Of a stretch of DNA of 64,000 bases, positions 63,413 through 64,000 are shown in pieces; positions within the stretch are counted from its first letter, which is position 1, and every line of letters begins with the position of its first letter. Under the pieces are notes generated by a model. It made no database searches and was not told the DNA's origin. It saw only the letters and a list, made by a program, of their open reading frames with translations. The position numbers and the translations under genes were made by a program. The stretch spans positions 2,976,001 to 3,040,000 of the forward strand of contig OY751495.1 of NCBI GenBank assembly GCA_963565915.1, given 5' to 3'. Source of the stretch: Entoloma clypeatum. Lineage: Eukaryota; Basidiomycota; Agaricomycetes; Agaricales; Entolomataceae.

Positions 63413-64000
63413 ATGCTCAAGGAGGGACTATTCTTGAAACGATTGGAATCAGAAGATGTGGTACAAATGGAGATGTTCACGGAGGAACAATTCTTTGAAG
63501 GGGGTGAAACATCTGATTCCATCAAAATTGGAAACATCACAACCATTGAAAATCCGTGGATCGCACGCATCAAGGGTTCAAACCGCATGGAGACACAAGT
63601 AGACCAGGGTCTAAAGAGGAATCCTCATTGGTATCAACAGGAAAACGGCAGCACATATGCAGGCGAACGAGTCTATGTCCCGCCAGATCCACAATTGCGA
63701 CAAGAATTGATGTTTGAATCACACAATGCGCCAGTGGCTGGACATCCAGGACAGTACCGGACACATGAACTCCTCACTCGCACCTACTGGTGGCCTACCA
63801 TACTGCATGATGTGAAGAAGTACGTGAAGGGTTGCGACACTTGTCAACGCAACAAGATTAACCGACAAAAGCGACATGCTCCGCTACATCCCCCTGCAGC
63901 ACCAAGTCACCCATGGGAAGACATAGGAATTGACGTCGTGGGACCGATACCAGAATCTGATGGAAAAAACGCAATTCTGGTCATCACGGATAGACATTCA
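63413..64000 (+). CDS. pol: Element C integrase N-terminal half (runs off window)
   Basis: Open from the Met at 63413 (MLKEGLFLKRLES) to the last base: integrase zinc finger H...H (HNAPVAGHPGQYRTH) and CDTCQRNK, then IGIDVVGPIPESDG and the first catalytic Asp, cut at LVITDRHS. No stop is seen. Confidence 0.9.
   Translation, partial: MLKEGLFLKRLESEDVVQMEMFTEEQFFEGGETSDSIKIGNITTIENPWIARIKGSNRMETQVDQGLKRNPHWYQQENGSTYAGERVYVPPDPQLRQELMFESHNAPVAGHPGQYRTHELLTRTYWWPTILHDVKKYVKGCDTCQRNKINRQKRHAPLHPPAAPSHPWEDIGIDVVGPIPESDGKNAILVITDRHS

Larger units (their letters stand above)
59932..64000 (+). mobile_element. Gypsy element C (A/B/C family), 3' end outside window
   Basis: 5' LTR 59932-60320, then ORF0, gag and pol up to the integrase at the window end. 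The base run before the LTR, TTTTA, would be the target duplication. It has deletions removing the protease active site and most of RNase H. It shares with A a gag frameshift and a 33-bp in-frame insertion before the RT (GGNTYxMTQKE), both absent from B. Confidence 0.92.

Noticed and set aside
1..64000. CRISPR arrays, tRNA or rRNA genes
   Set aside because: No regularly spaced identical repeats with unique spacers, no cloverleaf with CCA-type conserved boxes and no rRNA core sequence was recognised. The tRNA-like GGGCCCATAACC at 50682 is a primer-binding site only.

Overview
The window looks like a transposon graveyard from a mushroom-forming basidiomycete (probably Agaricomycetes). The evidence is short (about 50-56 nt) GT-AG introns, Tf1/sushi-type chromoviruses, Ty1/copia elements, two different Helitron-type helicases and an agaric-style F-box gene. 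I recognise only one gene that is clearly not transposon-derived, an F-box/LRR-like gene, and it is broken. I saw no tRNA, rRNA or CRISPR array.

Layout. 523-21049: an old Ty3/gypsy element (G1, + strand) whose gag/PR/RT/RNase H half (523-3847) is separated from its integrase/chromodomain/3' LTR half (19513-21049). Between the halves lie a truncated chromovirus with an antisense Zn2Cys6-type gene (3848-6240), a hypothetical gene rich in Gly-His and acidic residues (6441-7549), a nested palindromic repeat block (7560-10035), minisatellites, and a nearly complete Helitron (about 11.1-18.3 kb) interrupted by a solo LTR. 21050-23730 and 36655-37798: a second Helitron-type helicase fused to a USP-like cysteine protease domain, split by gypsy element A (23731-36654). 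A itself carries gypsy element B (29909-36466) inside its 5' LTR. 38962-51763: the F-box gene, split by gypsy element D (40183-51267), whose 5' LTR carries copia element E (45393-51002). 51764-59931: minisatellite, a striking 2.6-kb array of perfect hairpins (about 53.77-56.4 kb), a short LTR, mosaic repeats and a copia RT/RNase H fragment. 59932-64000: gypsy element C (same family as A and B), running off the window.

How it fits together. Nesting order can be read from target-site duplications. A (TSD AAATT) cut the helicase gene, and B (TSD TGACT) then cut A. D (TSD AATCC/AATCT) cut the F-box gene, and E (TSD AAGAT/AAGCT) then cut D. A solo LTR (TSD GCATG) cut the Rep-helicase Helitron. Removing each insert restores an open frame across the join. 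The A/B/C family shows the 11-nt self-priming arrangement of Tf1/sushi elements, while copia E has a primer site matching the anticodon region of initiator tRNA-Met. Decay is dominated by CpG transitions: all eight differences between the two LTRs of B are CpG transitions, and many in-frame stops are CGA to TGA.

The least explained objects are the covarying hairpin array, the antisense Zn2Cys6 gene in a chromovirus, the extra ORF in the env position of A and B, and the helicase-protease fusion.
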